From: an uncultured Bacteroidota bacterium
GTDB taxonomy: Bacteria > Bacteroidota > Bacteroidia > Flavobacteriales > Flavobacteriaceae
Length of the DNA stretch: 53,014 nt
NCBI GenBank assembly: GCA_902511755.1
Contig: CABXGL010000010.1
Location: 1 to 53,014, forward strand
Reading direction: 5' to 3'
The position numbers were made by a program, and so were the translations under genes. The notes below the pieces were generated by a model that searched no databases, was not told the origin of the DNA, and worked only from the letters and a program-made list of their open reading frames with translations. Positions 34,821 through 43,860 of the stretch are shown here, one piece after another (position 1 is the stretch's first letter; each line of letters opens with the position of its first letter).

Positions 34821-37727
34821 TTAAGGATTCAAAGTAAACCCTACATAATATTGGCTTCCGATCATTCCTGATCCTGGAATCATTTGATATTCGTTTCCTC
34901 CTATGTTAGCACCTCCAACTTTAATTCTAGCATCGATTTTAGGTAACTCAAAATTCATTGAAGCATCATATACTGTACAATGAGGAATTCTAGCATCTAT
35001 AAAACCACTTTGTTCCCACATAAAGCTATCGTGGTATCTAGCACTTACATTGAATGAGAAATTCTTAGCAAGCTTAGTCGAACCAAAACTTAGTTTTACT
35101 CTAGTCTGAGGAGTATTAAATCCTGCCTCATAGGTAGATAATGGATCTTTAAATGTCATCTTGTTATATGAACCTGTTATATTTACGTCATAAGTTTTAA
35201 AAAGTTCAGTTTCAAATCCAGCACTAACCCCATAAGTTCTAACAACCTCGTCGGTGTTGCTATCAACACTAACTGCTCTAAAATCACCTTGAGCAAGTGC
35301 AGCTAATCCACCAAAAGCAGGATGCATATACATAGGTGTTACTACCGTTTGAGCAGCAATAAAATTATCCCATTCTGTAAAATAGGCGTTAATATCTAAA
35401 GCCGTTTTCGTGCCATTTATCCTATATCCAAGATCATAAGATTTTACATATTGTGGTTCTACATTTGTTAGTACAGCCGCAACTGGTGCTCCAGCTTGAA
35501 CAGAGGCTAATGTCCATGAATTTTCCATAATATGCTTACCTGTTAACATATATCTTGCAGTTGAACTTACTCCTTGAACTTCCATTTTAAAACGATTAAT
35601 ATTATCTGAAGATGATCCCATTAAAATAGCAGAGCCTATATCCAATCCAATATATTGATCTTGAGAGGATGGATTTCGGTATCCAGTTTGGTAAGAGAAT
35701 CTTATATTCTGATTTTCTGTTAAAGACACTAATCCTCCAATTCTTGGAGTGATATGTCCATCAAAAAACTCACTCTTATCATAACGCATAGAAGCTGTTA
35801 ATTTTAAAGCTCCGTCAAAAAAGTCTTTTTTAGCTTGAGCATATAATCCCATGTCTGTATATTCAATTGGAGCTGTATAATCCGTAAATAACGTACCATT
35901 AGATCTTAAAATATAATCTCTATAAGAACCTCCAACAATAACATCGGCAATACTAACTAAGTCTTGTAGATTATAATTAACTTCAAAGCTATTAGATTTA
36001 GATGTATCTAAGATTCCTGCACCTCCACGAAAAACATCAATTCCGTTAGTTATAGCTTGTTTGTATACTTTATCCCATAAAGCACTTCCTTTCTTTATCA
36101 TATTTGCATCTGCTGCTTTTCTTGCTGCAGCATGTGCAGAAAGATCATTTTTAGCTAATGACGCAAGCAATTGTTTAAAGGTAGCTCCTTGTGCCGCAGC
36201 TCCAAGAATAGTTTGAAGTCCAACCACAGGGTTTGCATTAATAGTAGTATAAACTCCACTTAAACCAAAATACTGACCTAAATATCCTCCATACCATGCA
36301 GCTGCACCTCCTGGTTGAGAAAGTACCATAACTGAACCTAATGCTTCCATATCGTGAGTATTACCAGAATCTTCAATAGTAGTATATGCTCTTAAAGTAA
36401 GGTTTCTGTTGTTATACTCTATTTTATGTTGCTGAAGACCAAAGTTTTTTAGCATGTTTCTATTAGTTGCATGAAGCATGGTATTACCTTGACCTATTTT
36501 AGAGTTAATAATTAATTCAGAATCTTCAGTTGGTTTAAAATGAAGAGCGATATCAGTCTTCATACTAGAAGCTTTATTATCTGTTAGATCCACTTCATTA
36601 TAACCTGTTGTTCTAATTGTTTGGGTTCCAAAGAAAGTTTGTGTAGCAAAAATATTTCCAAAGAAAGCAGCTTGAGCAGGGCTAATTAATCCTTGTTGTA
36701 CCAAACCAGGGAGAACTAATCCAGCAAAAGCTAAATCCATATTAATATTTTGAGCAAGATTACCATAAACATTTATACCATCATAATCAGCAAAAGATCT
36801 AGGATCTTGTTCTGATGAATCAGCAGCAGCATATGCTCCACCTAATTTATTTATGTCTCTATAATCTACTGCATGCCAATCTTCCCCTTGTACATAACTA
36901 ACAGTAACTTTCGCGGCAAATTTGTCACTAAATTTATGAGCTGCTCTCATTGCAATATCATAATAGTAGTTATCTCCAGCAGCTTTCTGTGAAGTTACTC
37001 CATGTTTATATGCGACACTTATACCTGGAAAATCAAAAGGATTTTTACTATTCATAAATAAAATACCTTTTGTTGCATTTGCTCCATATAAAGCAGAAGC
37101 AGCACCAGGCATTAATTCAACACTCTGAATGTCTAATTCATTTATTCCTAATAAGTTACCAGCTGAAAAGTTTAATCCAGGAGCCTCATTATTCATTCCA
37201 TCTACAAGCTGAACAAAACCTTCATTATAAACAGTAGAAAAACCTCTAGTATTTACCTGTTGTAATAATAGTCCTCCAGAGTTAATTTGAACTCCTTTAA
37301 GTCCATCTAGGCTACTGTAAAAATCTGGCCCAGTAGACTGAGCAATATCCTTATAATCAAACTTCTCAATAGTTACAGCAGATTCAAAAAGTCTCTCAGG
37401 AACCCTAGAAGCTGAAACTACTATTTCATCTAAAAGGTTTTGTGAAGAAACTAATTGTACATCAAAATTTAAATTTGATGTTGTAACATTTAAAGTAGCA
37501 GAATTAAAACCTACACTTGAAACTGTTAAAGTAAATGGTGGATTTTGATTGATAGAAATAGAAAAATTTCCATCGAAATCAGCAATCGTACCATTCATTT
37601 CATTGAAAACAATATTTGCTCCAGGAACTGGATCATTGTTATCATCCGTTACAGTTCCTGTTACGGTTGTTTGTGCGAAAATTAATGTACTAAAAAGTAC
37701 AGCAATCAGTGACAAAATTCTTTTCAT
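34821..37727 (-). CDS. TonB-dependent receptor with N-terminal carboxypeptidase-like domain
   Basis: 968 residues. A signal peptide (1-18, ending IFAQ) leads to a CarboxypepD_reg-like beta domain (about residues 20-105: VTGTVTDDNNDPVPGANIVF). Then come the TonB box LDEIVVSASRVPE, a plug with QVNTRGFSTVYNEGFVQLVDG and PGAASALYGANATKGILF, and a barrel ending GSQYYVGFTLNP. It has the SusC-like front end but no SusD partner beside it, so a polysaccharide locus is unlikely. The middle (about residues 508-557) is Ala/Lys-rich and looks helical, which is odd for a barrel protein. The substrate is unknown. A terminator follows, so it is probably a single-gene unit. Confidence 0.9.
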   Translation of the reverse strand: MKRILSLIAVLFSTLIFAQTTVTGTVTDDNNDPVPGANIVFNEMNGTIADFDGNFSISINQNPPFTLTVSSVGFNSATLNVTTSNLNFDVQLVSSQNLLDEIVVSASRVPERLFESAVTIEKFDYKDIAQSTGPDFYSSLDGLKGVQINSGGLLLQQVNTRGFSTVYNEGFVQLVDGMNNEAPGLNFSAGNLLGINELDIQSVELMPGAASALYGANATKGILFMNSKNPFDFPGISVAYKHGVTSQKAAGDNYYYDIAMRAAHKFSDKFAAKVTVSYVQGEDWHAVDYRDINKLGGAYAAADSSEQDPRSFADYDGINVYGNLAQNINMDLAFAGLVLPGLVQQGLISPAQAAFFGNIFATQTFFGTQTIRTTGYNEVDLTDNKASSMKTDIALHFKPTEDSELIINSKIGQGNTMLHATNRNMLKNFGLQQHKIEYNNRNLTLRAYTTIEDSGNTHDMEALGSVMVLSQPGGAAAWYGGYLGQYFGLSGVYTTINANPVVGLQTILGAAAQGATFKQLLASLAKNDLSAHAAARKAADANMIKKGSALWDKVYKQAITNGIDVFRGGAGILDTSKSNSFEVNYNLQDLVSIADVIVGGSYRDYILRSNGTLFTDYTAPIEYTDMGLYAQAKKDFFDGALKLTASMRYDKSEFFDGHITPRIGGLVSLTENQNIRFSYQTGYRNPSSQDQYIGLDIGSAILMGSSSDNINRFKMEVQGVSSTARYMLTGKHIMENSWTLASVQAGAPVAAVLTNVEPQYVKSYDLGYRINGTKTALDINAYFTEWDNFIAAQTVVTPMYMHPAFGGLAALAQGDFRAVSVDSNTDEVVRTYGVSAGFETELFKTYDVNITGSYNKMTFKDPLSTYEAGFNTPQTRVKLSFGSTKLAKNFSFNVSARYHDSFMWEQSGFIDARIPHCTVYDASMNFELPKIDARIKVGGANIGGNEYQMIPGSGMIGSQYYVGFTLNP

Positions 37728-37855
37728 AATATAATTGTTTTAGTTTTTTTTGTTGTTACCTATACGTAAATAACCATGTAAATATAAATAAAATTGTAAA
37801 ACTAGCATCTTTTTAGGATATAAATAGAGAATTTAACAACAGAAAAGGGTGTCAT

Positions 37856-38536
37856 TTAAAGAATATAAAAAATAAGCCCTACTTTAAATTGTTTAATATT
37901 CTTAATATTTATGTGGTTTTTAGTGAATTCTTTATCAAATAAAGGCTGAAGGCCTAGATAAACTCCTAAATTCCAGGTATTATTACCCGCATTTAAGGTA
38001 AAACCAGATTGAAAATTATTAAATGGTAAATTTCTAATTGTCTGATTATTAGAGGAAGATTCATATTTAACTTTACTACTAATAATATAACTAGTTTTCA
38101 AACCAAAGTAAATTCTCCAAAATTTGTAGTTTTCAGGTGTTGAAGTTCTCCATCTAATTTCAAAAGGGAACTCTAATTCATTTAAAACCCATTTATTTTT
38201 AGTAAAAGAATCTAAATCTGAAACAATTTTTGCATCAAGCTGATTATTTGTGTTAGAAAATTTTAGATTATTATGGAAACTACTATTAGAATATCCCAAA
38301 CCTAAACCTATTCCAAAATTTCTAGACTTATTTAAGGGGATATCTCGAATAAAACCTAAATTAATAGAACTTGAAAACTTATTTTGATTAAAGTCAGTGG
38401 GGCTGTTTATTAAGGAGTTATAGAATACACCAAAATAAATCTGATCTTCTCTATATTTATCATCAACTTCATTAATCTGTGAGTAGGATAAAATTGAAAA
38501 TAATAAAAAATAAATAAGGTTTACTAATCTTAACAC
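37856..38536 (-). CDS. PorT-like outer-membrane beta-barrel protein
   Basis: 226 residues. A signal peptide (about 1-19, ending SYSQ) precedes alternating hydrophobic strands such as SINLGFIRDIPL, NFGIGLGLGYSNS, LEFPFEIRWRTS and FWRIYFGLKTSYI, with a C-terminal FKVGLIFYIL. This is the pattern of the small 8- to 10-stranded PorT/outer-membrane protein family. PorT (SprT) of gliding relatives takes part in type IX secretion, but this branch found beside exbD genes has no proven role. The start is GTG at 38536. A terminator lies between it and exbD, so it is at most partly co-transcribed. A palindrome ACTTTATAAAGT lies right at the start. Confidence 0.75.
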   Translation of the reverse strand: MLRLVNLIYFLLFSILSYSQINEVDDKYREDQIYFGVFYNSLINSPTDFNQNKFSSSINLGFIRDIPLNKSRNFGIGLGLGYSNSSFHNNLKFSNTNNQLDAKIVSDLDSFTKNKWVLNELEFPFEIRWRTSTPENYKFWRIYFGLKTSYIISSKVKYESSSNNQTIRNLPFNNFQSGFTLNAGNNTWNLGVYLGLQPLFDKEFTKNHINIKNIKQFKVGLIFYIL

Positions 38537-38560
38537 TTTATAAAGTTACTTATTAATATA

Positions 38561-38590
38561 AAAAAAGCATCCGAAAAAGGGATGCTTAAA
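38561..38590 (-). terminator. Rho-independent terminator after the exbB-exbD cluster
   Basis: On the minus strand AAGCATCC (38587-38580) pairs with GGATGCTT (38572-38565) around a 7-base loop, followed by a T run. It lies 29 bases after the last exbD stop and before the PorT-like gene. Confidence 0.85.
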
Positions 38591-38615
38591 TATTTTTAAT
38601 AAAAAAAACAATTTA

Positions 38616-39095
38616 TCAATAGTTTTGAGTATAATCTCCAATTCGTGTGGTATAATTAATTTTTAAAGCATTAACTTTTCTTAATTCTTGCTTAATATCT
38701 GAAATTAGACCCATATTAGTTTCTCCATCAACTTTTAAGGCAGTTGTAAGAACATTTTGAAGTTCCTCACGCTTAGTTGCTCTCTCAGCCAAAACGTAAG
38801 CTCCTACATCAGAAACTACAGAAAACTTATCATTTAATTGTATTCTTGGCTGATCCCCATATTTATCTTGATACCTAGCACTTGGCTTTCCAGCGTATAT
38901 ATAGATAACACGATCTTTTTTATCTAATTTTTTTATTTGATCGGCTGCTGGAAGAGTATTTGTAACCATTAAAGTATTATCACGCATAACTGTTGCTACC
39001 ATGAAAAAAAACAGAAGCATGAATACAATATCAGGAAGAGAAGCTGTAGATATTGCAGGTAATTCACCACCTTTCTTCTTTTTAAACTTAGACAT
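38616..39095 (-). CDS. ExbD/TolR-family biopolymer transport protein (second copy)
   Basis: 159 residues. The single N-terminal helix holds the proton-path Asp in LPDIVFMLLFFFMVATVM (Asp near residue 22). A periplasmic domain follows, including INYTTRIGDYTQNY at the end. ExbD with ExbB uses the proton gradient to energise TonB and the outer-membrane receptors. It starts 4 bases after the first exbD. Having two unequal ExbD in one operon is common in Bacteroidota. Confidence 0.9.
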   Translation of the reverse strand: MSKFKKKKGGELPAISTASLPDIVFMLLFFFMVATVMRDNTLMVTNTLPAADQIKKLDKKDRVIYIYAGKPSARYQDKYGDQPRIQLNDKFSVVSDVGAYVLAERATKREELQNVLTTALKVDGETNMGLISDIKQELRKVNALKINYTTRIGDYTQNY

Positions 39096-39099
39096 CTTA

Positions 39100-39723
39100 T
39101 TAATTATTTGTTTTACTAGGTTCAGCCTCAGACAACTTCTGAGGATACATTTTTTTTAATACAGCAAGCTTTGGCTTTAGTAAAGCTTTAACTTTAGGGC
39201 TTGTTCTAGGATCAGAATAAACTTTATCTGCCTCAACATAAGTCATTCTTTCATTAGGATAAATAGCCATAAACTCTCTATCCCTAAGTTGATTATATGC
39301 TGCTACTAATTCATTTTGAACTGATATATAAACCTTATAATCTGTTTCTCTATCATTTTTAAGAGAAATTATCGCCTTATCTGGATTATCAGAAGAAGAT
39401 TTATCTTTTTCACCCTTGCAATAATCACAAGCTTCTTCACCAATACCTCCTCCATTATCAAGAAATTTTACTGCTGCTTCCCTAACATCTCTTAAATCCA
39501 TAAGTTTTTCTTCAACAAGAATATCATTATTCTTATTTACAACGACAGTAAAAATATTTCTTTCCTTTATAATCGGAGGATCTATCACCTCTTCCATTGG
39601 CGGAAGTTTTCTATTAATACCTGAGTCCGTTTCAATGGTAGTAGTTACCAAGAAAAATATTAATAATAAAAAGGCAATATCGGCCATAGAGCCAGCATTA
39701 ACCTCTGGTGATTTTCTAGCCAT
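39100..39723 (-). CDS. ExbD/TolR-family biopolymer transport protein (first copy), with Cys-containing insert
   Basis: 207 residues, longer than the neighbour. The N-terminal helix with the proton-path Asp is SMADIAFLLLIFFLVTTT (Asp near residue 15). Then follow RKLPPMEE and a periplasmic domain with IISLKNDRETDYKVYISVQNEL, typical of ExbD. An insert around GIGEEACDYCKGEKDKSS brings a C-x-x-C pair that ordinary ExbD lacks. It might form a disulfide or bind a metal. The gene touches the 4-TM gene upstream and is 4 bases from the second exbD. Confidence 0.9.
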   Translation of the reverse strand: MARKSPEVNAGSMADIAFLLLIFFLVTTTIETDSGINRKLPPMEEVIDPPIIKERNIFTVVVNKNNDILVEEKLMDLRDVREAAVKFLDNGGGIGEEACDYCKGEKDKSSSDNPDKAIISLKNDRETDYKVYISVQNELVAAYNQLRDREFMAIYPNERMTYVEADKVYSDPRTSPKVKALLKPKLAVLKKMYPQKLSEAEPSKTNN

Positions 39724-40173
39724 TTATTTCTTTATTAATTTTTTAACAGAATGAAATGCCATTGCACCAACTGCAATTATAGTTAAAAAATAAAAAGTTC
39801 TTATTCCAGTCTCTACCATTCTAGCTCCGCCAGCAGATAACATTTCGCCATCCTGCATAGGAGTCTCCTCTCCAGATGAAAAAACAAATGCAACTACAAT
39901 TACCAAAGCAAAAGCTGCTATAGACATAAGAGATTTTTTTAAATTTCCTTTATCACTAGCTAAATTTTTAATTGAAAAAAACAAGGTAATCAAAACGGTA
40001 ATTAATAAAATAAATTGAGCTAAATAAATGATATACGAAACAGTTCCAAAATCTCCTTGCATAGCACTCATTTCAATAGCATCATCTCCTTTTCCAATTA
40101 TCAATGCTAAAAAAATTAAGCCAATTACTCCTAAACTTGCAGAAACAAGTGTGGTTATTTTTTGAATATTCAT
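39724..40173 (-). CDS. Unknown four-helix membrane protein between exbB and exbD
   Basis: 149 residues with four hydrophobic segments, about residues 9-27, 45-65, 83-101 and 124-142. I recognise no named domain. It directly abuts exbD and lies 5 bases after exbB, so it must be part of the same translated unit. A similar small membrane protein sits at this place in other flavobacterial exbB-exbD clusters. I infer a structural or regulatory part of the proton-driven complex; nothing in the sequence proves it. A Glu/Met-rich loop (SGEETPMQDGEML) lies between the third and fourth helices. Confidence 0.8.
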   Translation of the reverse strand: MNIQKITTLVSASLGVIGLIFLALIIGKGDDAIEMSAMQGDFGTVSYIIYLAQFILLITVLITLFFSIKNLASDKGNLKKSLMSIAAFALVIVVAFVFSSGEETPMQDGEMLSAGGARMVETGIRTFYFLTIIAVGAMAFHSVKKLIKK

Positions 40174-40178
40174 ATTTA

Positions 40179-40955
40179 TTATTTTTTATGAGCTACTAAA
40201 ATGTCTATCAAAGTTATTGATGCATCTTCCATATCGTTTACGATACTATCAATTTTAGCAATTATATAATTATAAAATACCTGTAAAATTATAGCTACAA
40301 TAAGTCCAAATACGGTTGTTAAAAGTGCAACTTTAATACCTCCAGCAACTAATGAGGGTTGCATATCCCCTGCAGCTTGAATTTTATCAAATGCTTGAAT
40401 CATACCAATAACAGTACCCATGAAACCAAGCATTGGAGCAAGAGCGATAAATAAAGAAATCCATGATACATTTTTTTCAAGTTGTCCCATTTGAACACCT
40501 CCATAAGCAACTACTGCTTTTTCAGCACTTTCTACACCTTCTCCAGCTCTATCCAATCCTTGATAGAAAATAGAGGCTACAGGGCCTGGAGTGTTTCTAC
40601 AAACTTCCTTTGCAGCTTCAGTTCCACCTGATTTTAAAGCGCTTTCAACATCTTCGGTTAATTTCTGTGTATTGGTTGTTGCAAGATTTAAATAAATAAT
40701 CCTTTCGATAGCTATTGCTAATCCAAAGATTAAACAAGCAAGTACAATACCCATAAAGCCTGGTCCTCCTTCAATAAAACGATTCTTTAATTCTTGAGTA
40801 AAAGAACGTTCTTCTGGTTCTTCAACCATTACTTCTTCAACCATTACTTCTTCTTGTACAGCTTCATCCTGAACAGCAGATTCATCTTGAGCATAAATAG
40901 TAAAACTTGAGAAGAAAAATGACGTAATTACTAAAAGTGATAAAATTCTTTTCAT
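40179..40955 (-). CDS. exbB: MotA/TolQ/ExbB proton-channel family protein
   Basis: 258 residues. After a signal-like hydrophobic start (residues 1-22) comes a short acidic repeat (EEVMVEEVMVEEPEE). Next is a helix at about 62-84 and the conserved core LAPMLGFMGTVIGMIQAFD, then GGIKVALLTTVFGLIVAIILQVFYNYI. These are the two channel helices of ExbB/TolQ. The protein forms the proton channel with ExbD in the inner membrane and drives TonB-dependent uptake. It is the first gene of the cluster, read into the 4-TM gene and two exbD. Confidence 0.93.
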   Translation of the reverse strand: MKRILSLLVITSFFFSSFTIYAQDESAVQDEAVQEEVMVEEVMVEEPEERSFTQELKNRFIEGGPGFMGIVLACLIFGLAIAIERIIYLNLATTNTQKLTEDVESALKSGGTEAAKEVCRNTPGPVASIFYQGLDRAGEGVESAEKAVVAYGGVQMGQLEKNVSWISLFIALAPMLGFMGTVIGMIQAFDKIQAAGDMQPSLVAGGIKVALLTTVFGLIVAIILQVFYNYIIAKIDSIVNDMEDASITLIDILVAHKK

Positions 40956-41019
40956 TATGATAAGTTTGTTTGTTAATTTTTAAGTTGTTAAATATATATA
41001 AAAAGTTTAATTAATAATA

Positions 41020-41132
41020 ATGTTTTTATAAAACATCAACCAATGTTAATTAACATAATCAAATTACAGTCAGTAAATTACATTTTTTGCACATACTTAT
41101 ACATTGATTTATAAAACATTATCATTAGATAA
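41020..41132. promoter_or_regulatory. Cluster of dyads between exbB and the S15 peptidase gene
   Basis: Within the 271-base divergent region lie ATGTTTT-tat-AAAACAT (41020-41036), the perfect palindrome ATGTTAATTAACAT (41043-41056) and TTATC-atta-GATAA (41119-41132). TTATAAAACAT also occurs twice (41026-41036 and 41109-41119). Half-sites ATGTT/AACAT recur, which suggests binding of one dimeric regulator to control exbB, the peptidase gene or both. The protein is unknown, and AT-rich chance dyads cannot be excluded. Confidence 0.4.
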
Positions 41133-41226
41133 ATGACTTGGTTAAAAAAAATAGATTACCAAAAATAAAAAATGGTTTTGTACTTTTAAGAAACTATTTT
41201 TCTATTATTTTAAAACAGTATCCCTT

Positions 41227-43044
41227 ATGAAAAAATTAATTCAACTAATAACGTTTTTTATATTAATATCTCTTAATGCACAAGAAAAATCTGTTCCATT
41301 TTTTAAAAATGGTGAAGCTCAAGTAGTTGAATCGTTTAAAGACGAAGCCAAGTGGATACGTCATGATCTTTGGGTTGAAACTTCTTTTGACTCTGATGGT
41401 GATGGAAAAATGGATCGAATGCATGTTGATGTTACTCGCCCTGCTCAAACAGAAGATGGATTAAAACTGCCCGTAGTTTATGAAACTAGTCCATATTATG
41501 CTGGAACTGCTGGACTTTCAACTGAATTATTTTGGGACGTAAAACATGAGTTAGGGCAGCAACCTAATCCAAGAAAACATATAGAGGTAAATAGAAGAGG
41601 CAAACGTCCAATCATATCAAATTCACAAGTAAGAATTTGGGTTCCTAGAGGTTTTGTAGTTATCCACTCATCATCTCCGGGCACAGGTTTATCTGATGGT
41701 GCTCCTACTGTAGGAGGAAAAAATGAATCTTTGGCTCCAAAGGCTATAATAGATTGGTTAAATGGAAGAGCAAGGGGGTACACTTCTAGAGAAGGGAATA
41801 AAGAAGTAATTGCTTACTGGTCTACTGGGAAAGTAGGAATGACAGGAACTTCCTACAATGGCACCTTACCATTAGCAGCAGCTACAACTGGAGTGGAAGG
41901 ATTAGAGGCTATCATTCCTATTGCACCGAATACATCATATTATCATTATTATAGATCTAATGGTTTGGTTCGATCACCAGGAGGTTATTTGGGTGAAGAT
42001 ATAGATGTTTTATATGATTTCATTCACAGTGGAAAAGAAGAAAATAGGGCTCGAAATAATAGGGTGATAAGAGATACTGAAATGATTAATGGAATGGATA
42101 GAATAACAGGAGACTACAACGATTTTTGGGAGGGTAGAGATTATCTAAATCAAATGAAACCTATGAAAGCAGCATTGTTAATGGCTCATGGATTTAATGA
42201 TTGGAATGTTATGCCAGAACATAGTTATCGTATCTCTAAAAAAGCAATAGAAATGGGAATTCCAACACAAATATATTATCATCAAGATGGACATGGCGGT
42301 CCACCACCACTAAAAATGATGAATAGATGGTTTACTCGCTACTTATTTGGGATAGAAAATGGCGTAGAAAAAGACCCTAAAGCCTGGATAGTTAGAGAAT
42401 ATAATTCCCGACAAAAACCAACCCCCTACCAAGCATATCCAAATCCAGATGCCTCGTTAGTAACTTTATCTCTTCATCCTGGAGCGCCAGGAACAGGAGG
42501 CTTATTTCTCAAGAAAAACAAAATAAAAACACTAGAAACATTAACAGACGATTATGCCTACGACGGAGCTTCTCTAGCTAAAGCTAAAACCTCAGAAAAT
42601 AGACTTCTATTTCTTAGTCCTGTTCTTAAAGAAGACATTCATTTGTCTGGATTATCAACTCTAACCATTAAAGTAGCTAGTAGTAAAAAAGCTGCAAATT
42701 TATCAGTTTGGCTAGTTTCACTTCCTTGGAATTCTGATCAGAAAGTCAAAATAACTGACAATATAATAACACGAGGTTGGGCAGATATTCAAAATTATAA
42801 ATCATTGACGGAGAGTACAAATTTAATCCCTGGTAAATTTTATACGATAAGTTTTGATTTACAACCCGATGATCAAATTATAAAAAAAGGTCAGCAAATA
42901 GGATTGATGATCTTTTCAAGCGATCCTGAATTTACATTACATCCTAAACCGGGTACAATACTAACTGTAGACATTAATTCCACTTCGTTAAAGATTCCTG
43001 TGATTGGAGGACGTAAATCTTTTTATAGGGCTACTAAACAATAA
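41227..43044 (+). CDS. Secreted S15-family Xaa-Pro dipeptidyl-peptidase (CocE/NonD type)
   Basis: 605 residues. A signal peptide (1-18, ending SLNA) is followed by an alpha/beta-hydrolase core. Ser209 lies in GMTGTSYNGTLP (G-x-S-x-x-G type elbow), Asp325 in HGFNDWNVMPEH, and His356 in HQDGHGG, giving a full triad in the expected order. A jelly-roll C-terminal domain fills the last 200 residues, typical of PepX_C. Family members release Xaa-Pro dipeptides from peptides or split some esters. A periplasmic peptide-feeding role is likely. It stands alone with a 271-base upstream region and a small unknown gene 12 bases after it. Confidence 0.92.
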   Translation: MKKLIQLITFFILISLNAQEKSVPFFKNGEAQVVESFKDEAKWIRHDLWVETSFDSDGDGKMDRMHVDVTRPAQTEDGLKLPVVYETSPYYAGTAGLSTELFWDVKHELGQQPNPRKHIEVNRRGKRPIISNSQVRIWVPRGFVVIHSSSPGTGLSDGAPTVGGKNESLAPKAIIDWLNGRARGYTSREGNKEVIAYWSTGKVGMTGTSYNGTLPLAAATTGVEGLEAIIPIAPNTSYYHYYRSNGLVRSPGGYLGEDIDVLYDFIHSGKEENRARNNRVIRDTEMINGMDRITGDYNDFWEGRDYLNQMKPMKAALLMAHGFNDWNVMPEHSYRISKKAIEMGIPTQIYYHQDGHGGPPPLKMMNRWFTRYLFGIENGVEKDPKAWIVREYNSRQKPTPYQAYPNPDASLVTLSLHPGAPGTGGLFLKKNKIKTLETLTDDYAYDGASLAKAKTSENRLLFLSPVLKEDIHLSGLSTLTIKVASSKKAANLSVWLVSLPWNSDQKVKITDNIITRGWADIQNYKSLTESTNLIPGKFYTISFDLQPDDQIIKKGQQIGLMIFSSDPEFTLHPKPGTILTVDINSTSLKIPVIGGRKSFYRATKQ

Positions 43045-43056
43045 GAAATTAAACAA

Positions 43057-43251
43057 ATGATTTGTATAAAAACTCATATCCCAAAAGAAGTCTGTGAAAT
43101 TGATGACGAATTAAAAGCAATCTATCATAGTAGAGAATCTGTTTGTATTTGGATTTTTAAAAATAGAATTGATAGAAACAAGTTTATGGATGAAACAATT
43201 GGAATGCTTAAGAAAGAAAGAGAAGATCATTACATCTTAAATTATAAGTAA
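43057..43251 (+). CDS. Small hypothetical protein (64 residues)
   Basis: The ATG at 43057 lies 12 bases after the peptidase stop. The product is mixed charged (DDELKAIYHSRESVCIWIF, then KKEREDHYILNYK at the end) with three Cys and no signal peptide or membrane helix. I recognise no family. Codon use and the tight spacing suggest it is real and read with the peptidase, but no function can be suggested. Confidence 0.5.
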   Translation: MICIKTHIPKEVCEIDDELKAIYHSRESVCIWIFKNRIDRNKFMDETIGMLKKEREDHYILNYK

Positions 43252-43385
43252 AACCTCAAGTTAGCACATACTCATTCTTTAATGTATAATAAAGAGTTTA
43301 ATCTAACATTGGTTTATAAATATAAAGTTAAGTTCAAAAATAGTAGGGTATTAATTAAGGTATTTTAAGATAACTTATAAATATC

Positions 43386-43814
43386 TCATTGTAGTTTCTT
43401 AAATGGATCAGAAAAAAAAACATATCCAAAAAATAATGTAAAAAGACAGTAAATTATAGTGTACATTATTATTAGCTGAAGATTATTCTCAAATTTGAAG
43501 ACTAATTTTATCATAGCAATTGAAGCAGTTAAGAAATGAAGTGTATTTCCTATAAGTAAAGGTTTGTTATAAATACCACCTATTAAACTATTTTTTGACA
43601 TCCAATTTATATAGCTAAAACCCAAATATAGAGCCCCTAAAATCTGTAGAATTAATATAAAAATATGATTATCATCGTTGGTTAGTAAAAAAGAAATTTC
43701 ATTAGGGAAAAAAGAAAGTCCAAATCCATTGACGGCTAAAAAAATAGCACTTATTATCATTAAAGTTTTTGTGTACTTTCGATGGAAAGAATTTTCTTTA
43801 TCATATTTCGTCAT
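43386..43814 (-). CDS. Hypothetical four-helix membrane protein
   Basis: 142 residues with hydrophobic segments at about 17-37, 51-68, 84-103 and 112-133. There is a charged N-terminus (TKYDKENSFHRKYTK) and a short C-terminal tail. I recognise no family. The gene stands alone: 134 bases separate its stop from the gene facing it, and tRNA-Ser lies 46 bases upstream on the same strand. No function is proposed. Confidence 0.65.
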   Translation of the reverse strand: MTKYDKENSFHRKYTKTLMIISAIFLAVNGFGLSFFPNEISFLLTNDDNHIFILILQILGALYLGFSYINWMSKNSLIGGIYNKPLLIGNTLHFLTASIAMIKLVFKFENNLQLIIMYTIIYCLFTLFFGYVFFSDPFKKLQ

Positions 43815-43860
43815 AAGCCTATTATAATATAATTAAATTATAAATTAAAGTATGAGTTAG

